From: Bacteroidales bacterium UBA3764
GTDB taxonomy: Bacteria; Bacteroidota; Bacteroidia; Bacteroidales; UBA932
Assembly: GCA_002371115.1 (NCBI GenBank)
Contig: DFFY01000084.1
Coordinates: forward strand, 1-12,963
DNA: 12,963 bases
Reading direction: 5' to 3'
In this document: positions 1 to 8,495 of the stretch, piece after piece
Layout of the letters: each line of letters begins with the position of its first letter
Position numbering within the stretch: position 1 is the stretch's first letter
The notes under the pieces: generated by a model
Database searches by the model: none
What the model was told of the DNA's origin: nothing
Seen by the model: the letters and a program-made list of their open reading frames with translations, nothing else
Position numbers and translations under genes: made by a program

Positions 1-244
1 GTTCTTCATCTGTAACAACCTCTCCAGCGGCCTAAGCTACTACTACCTGCTGAGCAACCTTATCACCATGCTGGAAACCTTCGTTATCCGCAAGTGGATT
101 GTGAATCCGCAGGAGGTGCTGGACAAGGTGAGGGCGGCGGAAGCCAGCGGCAAGCCTGCTCCCAAGAGCAAGTGGCAGCAGCGCTTAGAAGAAGCCCAGA
201 AAATGCAGCGCGAGATGGAAAAGCAAAAGAACAAGAAACGCTAA
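1..244 (+). CDS. yidC: Membrane protein insertase YidC, C-terminal fragment (5' end outside window)
   Basis: The frame is open from base 2 to TAA at 242-244 and gives the last 80 residues of a larger protein. YidC inserts and folds inner-membrane proteins, alone or with SecYEG. The fragment begins in the last membrane segments: NNLSSGLSYYYLLSNLIT matches the conserved Bacteroidota YidC stretch in which an Asn-Asn and a Ser-Gly precede Leu-Ser-Tyr-Tyr. A basic cytoplasmic tail follows, beginning IRKWIVN and ending in a Lys/Glu/Gln-rich helix (RLEEAQKMQREMEKQKNKKR), as expected for the ribosome-facing C-terminus. The stop lies three bases before a palindromic repeat and 69 bases before yggS on the same strand. 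The N-terminal periplasmic domain and first membrane segments are outside the window. The family call rests on recognising this C-terminal motif. Confidence 0.88.
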   Translation, partial: FFICNNLSSGLSYYYLLSNLITMLETFVIRKWIVNPQEVLDKVRAAEASGKPAPKSKWQQRLEEAQKMQREMEKQKNKKR

Positions 245-246
245 AT

Positions 247-313
247 GTCATGCCCGGCCCCGACCGGGCATCTCATTGTCATTTCGAGCGAGCATAGCGA
301 GTCGAGAAATCTC
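247..313 (+). repeat. Two adjacent palindromic repeat modules between yidC and yggS
   Basis: Module 1 (247-274) is a hairpin with arms ATGCCCGG (250-257) and CCGGGCAT (264-271) around a 6-base loop. Its head is GTCAT and its tail ATCTC. Module 2 (278-313) has the same head and tail around an imperfectly palindromic core rich in CGAG (arms ATTTC 281-285 and GAAAT 306-310). The pair starts three bases after the yidC stop and its last base touches the yggS start codon, so it fills the whole gap and leaves no room for a normal ribosome binding site. Module 1 differs at only two of 28 positions from a module inside mmdC (11328-11355, opposite strand), which shows a dispersed family. The frame through both modules is open, but I do not think it is translated. 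Confidence 0.85.
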
Positions 314-1201
314 ATGATTAAAGACAATTTACACGAAATTAACAGTAAACTGCCATCAGATGTAACCCTGGTGGCAGTTTCCAAATTCCACCCGGTGGAA
401 CGCTTGATGGAGGCGTATGCGGCGGGGCAGCGGGTGTTTGCGGAGAGCCGTCCGCAGGAACTCTCTGCCAAGGTCCCGCAAATGCCGGCCGACGTGCAGT
501 GGCACTTTATCGGCCATCTGCAAACCAACAAGCTCAAGCTGGTGCTGCCCTATGTCTCCCTGGTGCAGTCCGTGGACTCCCTCCACTTGCTGCAGGCCAT
601 TTCCACCTGGGCCGTGGCCAACAACAAGGTCATCGACGTTCTCTTGGAGCTCCATTTAGGCGCCGAGCACACCAAGCAAGGCTTCACCGAAGACGAAATC
701 CTCTCCATTCTTGCGCTCTCGTCCTTAAAATCGGCCAAAATGAAGGACGAAGTGCCTCAAACTGCCTCCTCATCCTCATTTTTGGCTCAAAATAAGGATG
801 ATATCAGTGGAGCAGGTGTATCTTCGCAAACCGCCTCCGCTTCGCTCCGGCCCCTCCCAACAATCGTTTTTGGGGCGGCTACGCCTTGCCCCAAAACTCC
901 AGTGGGCCCCTCCCTCTTACACGGCCGAGGGTGGCCATGGGTTTGCGAAGATACACCTGCTCCGCTGAAAAGTATCAGAATTCGAGGCCTCATGGGCATG
1001 GCGTCCAACACGGAGGACATGGCGCAGGTGGAAAGGGAGTTTGCCCGGATAGAGGCGCTGTATAAACGCATCAAAGCCTCCGGCCTGGAAGGCTTTGATA
1101 CCTTGTCTATCGGGATGTCCGGGGACTGGCCTTTGGCTGTGCGTCACGGGGCTACCATGGTGCGCATTGGCACGGATATCTTCGGTCCCCGCGAGTACTA
1201 A
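314..1201 (+). CDS. yggS: YggS/PROSC-family pyridoxal phosphate-binding protein with large in-frame insertion
   Basis: The family binds pyridoxal 5'-phosphate on an alanine-racemase-like barrel and maintains B6 and amino/keto acid homeostasis; it is cytosolic. The PLP lysine is K24 in VTLVAVSKFHP. Other family blocks are WHFIGHLQTNK (63-73), VDSL (87-90), RGLMGMASNT (224-233) and the phosphate-binding end IGMSGDWPLA...MVRIGTDIFG (266-291). The protein is 295 residues against roughly 220-235 for the family. The excess lies at about residues 136-219, between the helix ending EDEILSIL and the strand IRIRGLM, where other members have only a short loop. It is encoded by repeats, including a 165-bp palindromic element at 804-968. 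Both flanks are intact and in frame, so the gene looks functional. I chose the ATG at 314 because MIKDNLHEI matches the usual N-terminus; an upstream ATG at 245 would add 23 residues encoded by repeats. Confidence 0.9.
   Translation: MIKDNLHEINSKLPSDVTLVAVSKFHPVERLMEAYAAGQRVFAESRPQELSAKVPQMPADVQWHFIGHLQTNKLKLVLPYVSLVQSVDSLHLLQAISTWAVANNKVIDVLLELHLGAEHTKQGFTEDEILSILALSSLKSAKMKDEVPQTASSSSFLAQNKDDISGAGVSSQTASASLRPLPTIVFGAATPCPKTPVGPSLLHGRGWPWVCEDTPAPLKSIRIRGLMGMASNTEDMAQVEREFARIEALYKRIKASGLEGFDTLSIGMSGDWPLAVRHGATMVRIGTDIFGPREY
719..801. repeat. Small nested inverted and direct repeats within yggS insertion
   Basis: Three versions of one short motif occur here. GCCAAAATGAAGGACGA (734-750) and GCTCAAAATAAGGATGA (785-801) are direct copies. 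The reverse complement of 770-786 (GCCAAAAATGAGGATGA) is an inverted copy. The second and third make a hairpin with arms 771-782 and 789-800 (CATCC and ATTTT pairing with AAAAT and GGATG, two mismatches). Another perfect 8-bp pair, TCGTCCTT (719-726) and AAGGACGA (743-750), surrounds the first copy. Together they account for the part of the excess YggS sequence that the larger 804-968 element does not cover. The outer limits are uncertain because the uninterrupted gene is not available for comparison. Confidence 0.55.
804..968. mobile_element. 165-bp palindromic element inserted in frame in yggS (MITE/REP-like)
   Basis: The outer arms, 804-832 and 940-968, are inverted repeats that pair at 28 of 29 positions. 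The inner 24 bp (809-832 with 940-963) are perfect, with the core GTGTATCTTCGCAAACC. Between them is a second hairpin, TTTTGGGGC (868-876) with GCCCCAAAA (888-896), and a direct repeat GGCCCCTCCC (849-858 and 905-914). The element is 165 bp, exactly 55 codons, and has no stop in the yggS frame. It is too short to encode a transposase, so it would depend on one elsewhere. I see no convincing target-site duplication at its edges. The peptide it encodes is Ser/Pro/Gly-rich (SLRPLPTIVFGAATPCPK), which fits a disordered loop. Element status is inferred from structure; the inverted repeat itself is read directly. Confidence 0.75.
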
Positions 1202-1237
1202 AAAAATCAGCTGGTTCAAAGGACCAGCTGATTTTTT
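1201..1237. terminator. Bidirectional intrinsic terminator between yggS and the V-ATPase operon
   Basis: A perfect 15-bp stem (1201-1215 with 1223-1237) encloses a 7-base loop. The GC-rich part is TCAGCTGGT/ACCAGCTGA. An A-tract on the left and a T-tract on the right supply the U-run in both directions. It overlaps the last base of the yggS stop codon and lies 17 bases beyond the stop of the V-ATPase K gene on the other strand, so it can end both converging transcripts. Confidence 0.93.
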
Positions 1238-1254
1238 ATGCTGTTGGTGTAAGA

Positions 1255-3483
<2,229 letters not shown>

Positions 3484-3487
<4 letters not shown>

Positions 3488-4095
3488 AGCTCTTCTGAGG
3501 CCTCCTCTTCCTCTGCATGGCGGTTTTTCACAATCTTGGAAGATGCCTTGGACAAGTTTTCTTCGTCTTCCATGTAGCGTTTGATTTTACGGATGGCTTC
3601 CTGATAGCCGGGAATCTGTACTTTCTCGTACAGGTTCACCTTCTGGGTGGTCTTCTTGCGCTGGTAATCCAGGATACGGGCCTTCTCCAGATACACCTCG
3701 CTCTCAATGCCCAAGCGGCTCAGTTCCTTGAGGATGGCTACGCCGTCGGCGTACCAGGCAGGCTTCACAAAGGCATTGAAGGGTTTGAGCTCGTAATGGA
3801 TTTCTCCCAGGGCAGGGGTTTTTACGCCCGCCACCTTCTTGGTGTACAGGTCCACGTCCGTGATGGCAATGAGGCCCGGGTCGAACTCGTTCCACAGGGC
3901 AGCCAGGTAATCGTAACGCTGCAAGGCTTCTTCCAACTCTTTGAGCAAACGCTCGCTGTCGGCCTTGGCCTTGCGCACTTCCAGCCGGAGGGCGCTCTCC
4001 TTGTTCTGAAGGGTAGGGAGTGCCCTCTGCCGGACCTTGAGCTGCTTGCCCATCTCCGTCAGCGAGGTTTTGTTATATTGGAATTTGATAGCCAT
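3484..4095 (-). CDS. ntpD: V-type ATPase subunit D (central rotor shaft)
   Basis: Subunit D is the long antiparallel coiled coil turning inside the A3B3 head, the functional equivalent of F-type gamma. The 203-residue protein starts MAIKFQYNKTSLTEMGKQLK, close to the family's N-terminal helix, with heptad-like Leu/Ala spacing through residues 25-65. The C-terminal helix (about 120-190) ends in a charged tail (HAEEEEASEEL). The middle segment (75-110, DPGLIAITDVDLYTKKVAG) corresponds to the short hairpin at the base of the shaft. Its ATG shares one base with the subunit B stop (TAATG) and its stop overlaps the subunit I start, so B, D and I are translationally coupled. No separate subunit F gene, the usual partner of D, is present. 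Confidence 0.93.
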
Positions 4096-5414
4096 TACTT
4101 AACCCAATATTTGTCGATAAGTGCCTGTTTGATACCGGTTTCCGCCGGGCTGAAGTATTTGGCGAACAGTTTCCAGGCGGTGTCCAGCATGTCGGTGATA
4201 CCAATGTTTACGTCAATGGCCAGCAGCTCCCGGGCGTAGTCTTTTGCGTAGTCCAGGCAGCGGTGGTCGTAGTCCGACAGGTCAAAACCGTTCTCCAGCT
4301 TGGTCTTGGCGTTCTGGGCGTCCGCGTACAGGCGCACGGAGGCGTTCATCACCTGCGAGTGGTCCTCACGGGTCTTTTTGCCCTGCACCAGCTGTTTAAG
4401 ACGGGACAGGCTGCGGAACGGGTCGATGATGACCTTGCCGGTGTCGGAATCGGCACGGAGGAACAACTGACCTTCCGTGATGTAACCGGTGTTGTCCGGG
4501 ATGGCGTGGGTGATGTCGCCGTCGTTCAGGGTGGTAACGGCGATGATGGTGATGGAGCCTTCCGTAGGCAGCTGCACGGCCTTCTCATAAATCTTGGCCA
4601 GGTCGCTGTACAGGGAGCCCGGCATGGAGTCCTTGGACGGAATCTGGTCCATACGGTTGCTCACGATGGAAAGGGCGTCTGCATAAAGCGTCATGTCCGT
4701 CAGGAGCACCAGCACCTTCTCGTTCTTGTCCACGGCAAAGTATTCCGCGGCGGTAAGGGCCATGTCCGGAACCAGCAGGCGCTCCACCGGCGGGTTTTCG
4801 GTGGTGTTGATGAAGCAGATAATCTTGTCCAGGGCGCCGGCCGCCTCAAAGCTGTGGCGGAAGAACAGATAGTCGTCGTTGGACAGGCCCATGCCGCCCA
4901 GGATAATCTTGTCCACGTCGGCGCGCAGGGCTACGTCCGCCATTACCTGGTTGTAGGGTTGGTCCGGGTCTGCGAAGAAGGGAATCTTCTGGCCGGAGAC
5001 CAGCGTATTGTTCAGGTCGATACCGGCAATACCGGTAGGGATGAGCTGCGAGGGCTGGCGGCGCTTGTACGGGTTCACGGACGGGCCGCCGATCTGGCGC
5101 TCTTCGCCGTCAATCTCCGGACCACCGTCGATGGGGTGGCCGTAGGCGTCGAAGAAGCGGCCGGAAAGCTGTTCGGACACTTTCAGGGTAGGGGGTTCTC
5201 CCAGGAACACCACTTCCGCGTTGGTGGGAATGCCTTCGGTGCCGGAGAAAACCTGCAGGGTAATGGTGTCACCTTTTATGCGCACCACCTGGGCCAGACG
5301 GCCGTCCACAACGGCCAGTTCGTCGTTGGAAACGCCCTTGGCCTTCAGCGAAACGGTGGCCTTGGTAATGCCTTCCAGCTTGGTATATACTCTTTGATAT
5401 GCTTTTGTTGCCAT
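4095..5414 (-). CDS. ntpB: V-type ATPase subunit B (non-catalytic head subunit)
   Basis: Subunit B alternates with A in the hexameric head and contributes to the nucleotide pocket without catalysing hydrolysis. The 439-residue protein fits the family. Landmarks are SGRFFDAYGHPIDGGPEI (beta-barrel to core transition), NPYKRRQPSQLIPTGIAGID, the segment ADPDQPYNQVMADVA where catalytic subunits have a P-loop (no GxxxxGKT here), LTDMTLYADALSIVSNRMDQIP and PGSLYSDLAKIYEKA. I set the start at the ATG at 5414 (MATKAYQRVYTKLEGI), four bases after the subunit A stop. An in-frame TTG 12 bases upstream would overlap subunit A and gives no recognisable extension. It lies between A and D, the usual order. 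Confidence 0.96.
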   Translation of the reverse strand: MATKAYQRVYTKLEGITKATVSLKAKGVSNDELAVVDGRLAQVVRIKGDTITLQVFSGTEGIPTNAEVVFLGEPPTLKVSEQLSGRFFDAYGHPIDGGPEIDGEERQIGGPSVNPYKRRQPSQLIPTGIAGIDLNNTLVSGQKIPFFADPDQPYNQVMADVALRADVDKIILGGMGLSNDDYLFFRHSFEAAGALDKIICFINTTENPPVERLLVPDMALTAAEYFAVDKNEKVLVLLTDMTLYADALSIVSNRMDQIPSKDSMPGSLYSDLAKIYEKAVQLPTEGSITIIAVTTLNDGDITHAIPDNTGYITEGQLFLRADSDTGKVIIDPFRSLSRLKQLVQGKKTREDHSQVMNASVRLYADAQNAKTKLENGFDLSDYDHRCLDYAKDYARELLAIDVNIGITDMLDTAWKLFAKYFSPAETGIKQALIDKYWVK

Positions 5415-5418
5415 AGTG

Positions 5419-7161
5419 CTATGCAATCATTTTCTTAACGGATTCATTGTAGGCCCAGAACTGTTCGCTTTCGTAGGCGGAGTAGTTCATCTGACGGAGT
5501 TCGTTGATGAGGCGCTTGAAGAAGTCGCGGCATTTCTCGAAGTCTTCGAATTCGTAGTCCTTGCCACAGATGTCCAGAACAAGGTCCAGCATGAAGCGCT
5601 GGCGCTCCAGCGGGCACAGGGCGTCAATGGCGTCGAAGGCATCCTGCTGCAGGATCACAAAGTCCACCAGCTCGCTCTTCCAGAAGTTGATGTGGTAGCT
5701 CATGGGCACGCCGTCGTCGCCCAGGATGTTGATTTGCTCGCTGGCCTCTTTACCGCGGCGGATGATGTTCTTGGCAACCAGCACTTTGTCCACCCAGCCT
5801 TTCTCAACGGTCTCGTCCAGGAAGGCGCGGATTTCCGGGTAATCCAGGTACTTGGAATAGGAATCCAGCGGGCCCACGGCCGGGTAGCGCTTTTGGTCTG
5901 CGCGGTTCTGCTCCAGGGCATAGAAGCAACGGGCGGCTTTCTTGGTGCTTTCGGTCACAGGCTCCTTGAGGTTACCGCCGGCGGGGGATACCGTGCCGAT
6001 GAACGTGACGGCACCCGTCTGGCCATTGTTCAGGACCACCATGCCCGCGCGGGCGTAGAAGTTGGAAATGATGGCGGAGAGGTCCACCGGGAAGGCATCG
6101 GCCCCCGGAAGCTCTTCCATACGGTTACTCATTTCACGCAGCGCCTGGGCCCAGCGGGACGTGGAGTCGGCCAGGAGGAGGCACTTCAGGCCCATGGCGC
6201 GATAGTATTCGCACAGGGTCATGGCGGTATAAACGGACGCCTCACGGGCGGCCACCGGCATGTTGGAGGTATTACAAATGATGGTGGTACGTTCCATCAG
6301 GTGACGGCCGGTATGCGGGTCTATCAGCTCCGGGAACTCGGTGAAGATTTCCACCACCTCGTTGGCACGTTCACCGCAGGCAGCCATCACGATGACATCG
6401 GCGTCTCCCTGCTTGGCAATGGCGTGCTGCAGTACGGTTTTGCCGCAGCCGAAGGGGCCGGGAATAAATCCGGTGCCGCCTTCCGCGATGGGGTTCATGG
6501 TATCAATCACGCGCACGCCCGTTTCCATGATGCGGTTGGGACGCGGTTTTTCCTTGTAGCCCTTGACGGCCACCTTCACGGGCCATTTCTGGGTCATGGT
6601 CACGTTCACGTCTTCGCCTTCCTCATTGGTGAGCACGGCCACGACGGTGTCGATGTTGTACGCCCCGGCTTCCTTCACGGATTTCACGGTATAAGTGCCC
6701 TTGAAGGCAAACGGAACCATGATTTTGTGGGGAAGCCAGCCTTCCTTCACTTCACCCAGCCAGTCTGCGGCCTGCACCTTGTCGCCGGGTTTGGCGATGG
6801 GGGTGAAGTCCCACAGCTTCTGGTGGTCCAGGGGAGCGGTGTATTCACCGCGCTGGAGGAAGACGTTTTCCATGGTGGCCAGGTTGTTCTGCAGACCATC
6901 ATATACGCTGGAGAGCAGGCCTGGGCCCAGCTCCACTTCCAGCATCCGGCCTTCAAATTCCACGGCGTCGCCGCCCTTGAGGCCGCGGGTGCTCTCGAAC
7001 ACCTGCACGGAGGCGTTTTCTCCGTTTACCTTGATGACCTCTGCCATCAGCTTGACGCCTTGCGCCGTGATGTAGCAGATTTCATTTTCTGCAACGGGAC
7101 CATCTACTTTCACCGTAACGAGGTTACTGACGATACCGGTTACAATTCCTCTTGTTTTCAT
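5419..7161 (-). CDS. ntpA: V-type ATPase subunit A (catalytic head subunit)
   Basis: This is the ATP-hydrolysing or ATP-synthesising subunit of the head. It has 580 residues, the normal length: an N-terminal barrel (1-70), the A-specific bulge (about 110-200), then the nucleotide domain. The P-loop is GPFGCGKT (235-242), with K241 and T242 contacting phosphate and Mg. ACGERANEVVE (261-271) carries the catalytic glutamate E264. ADSTSRWAQALREMSNRMEELPG (331-353) is the family signature. The P-loop Cys239 is shared with eukaryotic A subunits, and DALCPLERQ (Cys515) has the second position of the known eukaryotic disulfide switch. The start ATG at 7161 gives MKTRGIVTGIVSN, typical of the family. 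The preceding gene ends in TAATAAGG, a weak ribosome binding site nine bases upstream. Confidence 0.97.
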   Translation of the reverse strand: MKTRGIVTGIVSNLVTVKVDGPVAENEICYITAQGVKLMAEVIKVNGENASVQVFESTRGLKGGDAVEFEGRMLEVELGPGLLSSVYDGLQNNLATMENVFLQRGEYTAPLDHQKLWDFTPIAKPGDKVQAADWLGEVKEGWLPHKIMVPFAFKGTYTVKSVKEAGAYNIDTVVAVLTNEEGEDVNVTMTQKWPVKVAVKGYKEKPRPNRIMETGVRVIDTMNPIAEGGTGFIPGPFGCGKTVLQHAIAKQGDADVIVMAACGERANEVVEIFTEFPELIDPHTGRHLMERTTIICNTSNMPVAAREASVYTAMTLCEYYRAMGLKCLLLADSTSRWAQALREMSNRMEELPGADAFPVDLSAIISNFYARAGMVVLNNGQTGAVTFIGTVSPAGGNLKEPVTESTKKAARCFYALEQNRADQKRYPAVGPLDSYSKYLDYPEIRAFLDETVEKGWVDKVLVAKNIIRRGKEASEQINILGDDGVPMSYHINFWKSELVDFVILQQDAFDAIDALCPLERQRFMLDLVLDICGKDYEFEDFEKCRDFFKRLINELRQMNYSAYESEQFWAYNESVKKMIA

Positions 7162-7175
7162 ATATGGTTACCTTA

Positions 7176-7820
7176 TTATTCTGTGTATTTTACCCCCTTG
7201 AACGTGCCGCGCACTTCGTTTACCAGCTGGCGGAACAGCTCCCGGCCTTTTGCTTCGTCCAGGGCCAGCCAGCGGTCCACGATGTGCAGTTTGGCTACAT
7301 AGGCCAGCACGGCGGTGAGGTCAAAGTAGTGGAAGGTCTCCAGGCTGGCGATTTTCTCCCACATAATGTCGTCCAGGGCTTTTTCCCGGTCCAGCAGGCT
7401 GTCGCCGGCCAAAGCGGCCTCCACTTTTTGCTTCTCCTCGAATTCGCCGCCGCTGAAGCGGAATCCGTCGATGTCCAGGTCCTGGTCCTCTTCCGTGCCT
7501 TGGCCGGTGATGAGGTCCTGGTCTTCCGGACGGCCCAGTTCGTGGTTCAGGTAGCGTACCTTGGCGTTGCGGAGGTTCAGGTCGAAGCGGAAGAATTCCC
7601 GCACGAACTTGAGCGGATACGCCAGGGCCCGGGCGTAGAAGTCCGGCCCCAGTACGTCTGCATCCCACCCGCTGACGAGGAAATCCAGCACGGCAGCGTC
7701 TTTATCCGAGAGGTTCTCCCGGATCTCCGCCACGGTGCTCTGGAAACCTTGCCCTTCCGCGTACTTGAAATCCGCCGTGAGATAGGGGAGGCTGGAGATG
7801 ATGTACTCGAAGTTACTCAT
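7176..7820 (-). CDS. DUF2764 protein, V-ATPase-associated (probable subunit C/d analogue)
   Basis: This 214-residue soluble protein has no signal peptide and no membrane segment. I recognise it as the DUF2764 type found between subunits E and A in Bacteroidota V-ATPase operons. The N-terminus MSNFEYIISSLPYLTADFKY is characteristic. The rest is mostly helical and acidic, with an Asp/Glu-rich linker around residues 98-130 (EDQDLITGQGTEEDQDLD). No catalytic motif is visible. The operon has no recognisable subunit C (d), the funnel linking the shaft to the K ring, so this protein is the natural candidate for that role. That is inference from position and absence, not from a motif. The stop is doubled (TAATAA), and the gene starts three bases after subunit E, in the same transcript. 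Confidence 0.8.
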   Translation of the reverse strand: MSNFEYIISSLPYLTADFKYAEGQGFQSTVAEIRENLSDKDAAVLDFLVSGWDADVLGPDFYARALAYPLKFVREFFRFDLNLRNAKVRYLNHELGRPEDQDLITGQGTEEDQDLDIDGFRFSGGEFEEKQKVEAALAGDSLLDREKALDDIMWEKIASLETFHYFDLTAVLAYVAKLHIVDRWLALDEAKGRELFRQLVNEVRGTFKGVKYTE

Positions 7821-7823
7821 TTC

Positions 7824-8426
7824 CTAACCAAAAAGGATTGCCTTGGTAGCGGGACGGAGATAGTCGCCGATGAGGTCCTGGAAGCTCTCGTCCGTGAGGG
7901 AGATGAAGTAACTGCCGTCCTTGGGGCCAATCTTGAATCCGCCGTTCACCTTTTTGGAGAAGGAGGCGTCCACGCCCTTTCCGAGGCTCTTGGCCACCTC
8001 GTTCTTCACGAAGGGCTCCAGCTCTTTCTGAAGCTTTTCCGGCAGGACCAGGGCAATGTCCGTGCTTTCCTGGGCGCTGAAGTTTTTGGCGACGGCCTCG
8101 ATGATGCCCTTGAGGAAATCGGTGCTGGACAGGGCCTCTTTCACGGGGGCGTCCACAGCCTTGGCTACAATCAGGTTTTCAATGCCGGCACGGGTGGCCT
8201 GCAATGCCTGGATGGAGGCCATTTTTACGTCTCCTTCCACTTTGATTTTGTAGTCCTGTGCTTCTTTTTGTGCCTGGGCCAGAATGGCCTGCGCTTCTTC
8301 CTGCGCTTTCTTTACAATGGCAGCGGCTTCTGCCTGGGCTTGGGCCAGAATGGCCTGGCCCTCTTCTTTCCCTTTTGAAAGACCCTCGTTGTACAGTTTC
8401 TGGGTCAGTTCCTGGAGTTTGTCCAT
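7824..8426 (-). CDS. ntpE: V-type ATPase subunit E (peripheral stalk)
   Basis: Subunit E is the peripheral stalk component that holds the A3B3 head still against rotor torque. The 200-residue protein has a long N-terminal alpha helix (about 1-95) rich in Ala, Gln, Glu and Lys, followed by a globular domain (about 100-200, ending GDYLRPATKAILFG) that binds the head. The helix has an internal duplication: EEGQAILAQAQAEA (21-34) recurs 22 residues on as EEAQAILAQAQKEA (43-56), with a 16-base identical DNA stretch at 8276-8291 and 8342-8357. No second stalk subunit (G/H) is visible, so E may pair with a protein encoded elsewhere. It is the first gene of the operon, about 25 bases below a predicted transcription start, with an A-rich leader. 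Confidence 0.88.
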   Translation of the reverse strand: MDKLQELTQKLYNEGLSKGKEEGQAILAQAQAEAAAIVKKAQEEAQAILAQAQKEAQDYKIKVEGDVKMASIQALQATRAGIENLIVAKAVDAPVKEALSSTDFLKGIIEAVAKNFSAQESTDIALVLPEKLQKELEPFVKNEVAKSLGKGVDASFSKKVNGGFKIGPKDGSYFISLTDESFQDLIGDYLRPATKAILFG

Positions 8427-8457
8427 ATTTGTTTATGTTTGTATTTTCTACGTCCAA

Positions 8458-8489
8458 CAAATATACACATTCTCCGAAGATAATGCAAA
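8458..8489 (-). promoter_or_regulatory. Bacteroidota-type promoter for the V-ATPase operon
   Basis: Read on the - strand, TATATTTG (8458-8465) matches the -7 consensus TAnnTTTG exactly and TTTG (8486-8489) matches the -33 box. The 20-bp spacer is within the usual range. Transcription would begin near 8450, giving an A-rich leader of about 25 bases before subunit E and no Shine-Dalgarno sequence. The -33 box lies only six bases beyond the stop of the outer membrane protein gene, so the intergenic region is nearly all promoter. An A/T-rich run upstream (8492-8500) overlaps the end of that gene. Confidence 0.72.
8468..8485 (-). other. Hairpin filling the V-ATPase promoter spacer (possible weak terminator or operator)
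   Basis: On the - strand CATTATC (8479-8485) and GAGAATG (8468-8474) pair at six of seven positions around a TTCG loop. In RNA this would be the very stable C(UUCG)G tetraloop. It begins ten bases after the stop of the outer membrane protein gene and lies exactly between the -33 and -7 boxes of the next operon. It could be a weak terminator for the upstream gene (only a moderate T-run follows), an operator dyad, or chance. Confidence 0.35.
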
Positions 8490-8495
8490 TCTTAT

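Noticed and set aside
245..313. Longer YggS starting at the ATG at 245.
   Set aside because: The 23 extra residues are encoded entirely by the two repeat modules and have no counterpart in the family. The ATG at 314 gives the usual N-terminus.
314..1201. yggS as a pseudogene broken by insertions.
   Set aside because: The frame is uninterrupted, the PLP lysine and the phosphate-binding C-terminus are intact, and the insert is in a loop. Loss of function cannot be excluded but is not shown.
5412..5426. Subunit B starting at the TTG at 5426.
   Set aside because: It would overlap the end of subunit A, and the ATG 12 bases later starts the typical sequence with a short gap from subunit A.
5416..7302. 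628-codon open frame on the + strand opposite subunit A, and similar long ones at 4263-5438, 7152-8378, 9968-11017 and 11456-12838.
   Set aside because: They mirror well-identified genes on the other strand. Their proteins have low-complexity Gly/His/Val-rich composition and no recognisable domain, as expected from reverse-reading GC-rich codons.
8276..8357. Repeat pair in subunit E as a mobile insertion.
   Set aside because: The 22-residue periodicity lies in a coiled-coil helix of low complexity and is better explained by internal duplication during evolution of the stalk.
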